Shown piece after piece: positions 12,655 to 13,216 of a DNA stretch of 13,216 nucleotides (positions are counted from its first letter, which is position 1; each line of letters starts with the position of its first letter). Under the pieces are notes generated by a model. It saw only the letters and a list, made by a program, of their open reading frames with translations. It had not been told where the DNA came from and ran no database searches. Source of the stretch: Bacillota bacterium (GTDB lineage: Bacteria; Bacillota; Clostridia; Peptostreptococcales; Anaerovoracaceae); contig JAQXSU010000118.1 in NCBI GenBank assembly GCA_029219125.1, positions 1 to 13,216 on the forward strand. Direction: 5' to 3'. Position numbers and translations under genes: made by a program.

Positions 12655-13216
12655 TCTGCATCGGGGCAGGGATCCTGCCGCCGCGGTTGATCATTTTGGA
12701 AGCGGACTGCGGGCGCAGTTTCATCACGGGACCATTGCCCAGAAGTCCTCCGAAGTCCAGCTCCTCGCCTTCTGCCACGCCGATGGCCGGAATTACACGG
12801 ACTGCGGTGGTCTTGGAGTTGACCATGCCGATGGCCGCTTCGTCAGCAATGATGGCAGAAATGGTTTCTGCCGGGGTATCTCCCGGAATGACGATCATAT
12901 CCAGACCCACAGAGCAGACTGCTGTCATGGCTTCCAGCTTTTCAATGCTCAGGGTGCCGGCACGGGCTGCGTCGATCATACCTGCGTCTTCCGTCACCGG
13001 AATAAAAGCACCGGACAGACCGCCTACGCTGGAAGAAGCCATGACGCCGCCTTTCTTCACTGCGTCATTGAGCATGGCCAGGGCTGCGGTGGTACCGTGG
13101 GTACCGCACTGTTCCAGACCGATCTCCTCCAGAATGTGGGCCACAGAGTCGCCCACGGCAGGGGTCGGTGCCAGAGACAGGTCGATAATGCCAAACGGCA
13201 CACCCAGCATACGGGA
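12641..13216 (-). CDS. UPF0210 / 'PFL family' protein, C-terminal part (cut by window edge)
   Basis: The minus strand is open from position 13216 to the stop at 12641-12643: 191 residues, 5' end missing. An internal ATG at 13208-13210 is not the true start, because the frame stays open upstream and the family is about 450 residues long. Diagnostic stretches are LGVPFGIIDLSLAPTPAVGD, CGTHGTTAALAMLNDAVKKG, VCSVGLDMIVIPGDTP and the glycine-rich end INRGGRIPAPMQSLKN. This is the UPF0210/DUF711 family, called PFL-like for its resemblance to pyruvate formate-lyase folds; its function is not established. In many Firmicutes it follows a gene for a small ACT-domain protein, which would lie beyond the right edge. 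Confidence 0.88.
   Translation of the reverse strand, partial: SRMLGVPFGIIDLSLAPTPAVGDSVAHILEEIGLEQCGTHGTTAALAMLNDAVKKGGVMASSSVGGLSGAFIPVTEDAGMIDAARAGTLSIEKLEAMTAVCSVGLDMIVIPGDTPAETISAIIADEAAIGMVNSKTTAVRVIPAIGVAEGEELDFGGLLGNGPVMKLRPQSASKMINRGGRIPAPMQSLKN

Overview
This window looks like an ordinary chromosomal segment of an anaerobic, gut-type member of the Clostridia, probably Lachnospirales or a nearby order. The grounds are purine-rich Shine-Dalgarno sites, compact operons, Firmicutes-style promoters (TTGACA/TATAAT), a polyamine transporter with a fused PotC-PotD subunit, a secreted GH25 muramidase with Ig-like repeats, an Rpn/PD-(D/E)XK protein with an EEG-rich repeat tail, and DUF1805, DUF554 and UPF0210 proteins. 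The taxon is inferred from gene content only; there is no marker gene. No RNA gene, CRISPR array, insertion sequence or prophage was seen.

Layout. Positions 1-513 (minus) hold the N-terminal half of an EamA-type drug/metabolite exporter that runs off the left edge. It is divergent from a TetR-family regulator (666-1331), and the gap contains a near-perfect sigma-A promoter overlapped downstream by two TAATCA-type palindromes. A DUF1805 (YunC-like) gene follows and ends at a terminator. Positions 1779-6243 are a polyamine-uptake operon: promoter, operator-like half-site array, XRE/cupin regulator, potA, potB, a potC-potD fusion and a terminator. Positions 6319-7477 are a monocistronic Rpn-family nuclease-like gene with its own promoter and terminator. 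Positions 7538-9871 encode a secreted GH25 lysozyme with four Ig-like/beta-sandwich modules and a C-terminal Fn3-like module, preceded by a leader able to form alternative hairpins.

The GH25 gene converges, over a two-way terminator, on a D-cysteine desulfhydrase-family PLP enzyme (9882-10919, minus). That gene diverges from a two-gene operon (11018-12003: a small helical protein and a DUF554 membrane protein). The divergent genes share a 44-bp near-perfect palindrome that looks like two mirror-image promoters. The operon converges on a small membrane zinc-ribbon protein (12100-12489, minus). The right edge is the C-terminal part of a UPF0210/'PFL family' protein (12641-13216, minus), followed by about four 18-bp degenerate repeats that begin in its last codons.

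Most genes are recognisable families. The most interesting material is regulatory or structural: the 44-bp symmetric divergent promoter, the 11-bp-phased operator array before the pot operon, the PotCD fusion with an internal membrane anchor, the tandem repeat growing from the end of the UPF0210 gene, and the alternative-hairpin leader of the lysozyme gene. I found no clear evidence of a wholly new multi-gene system.
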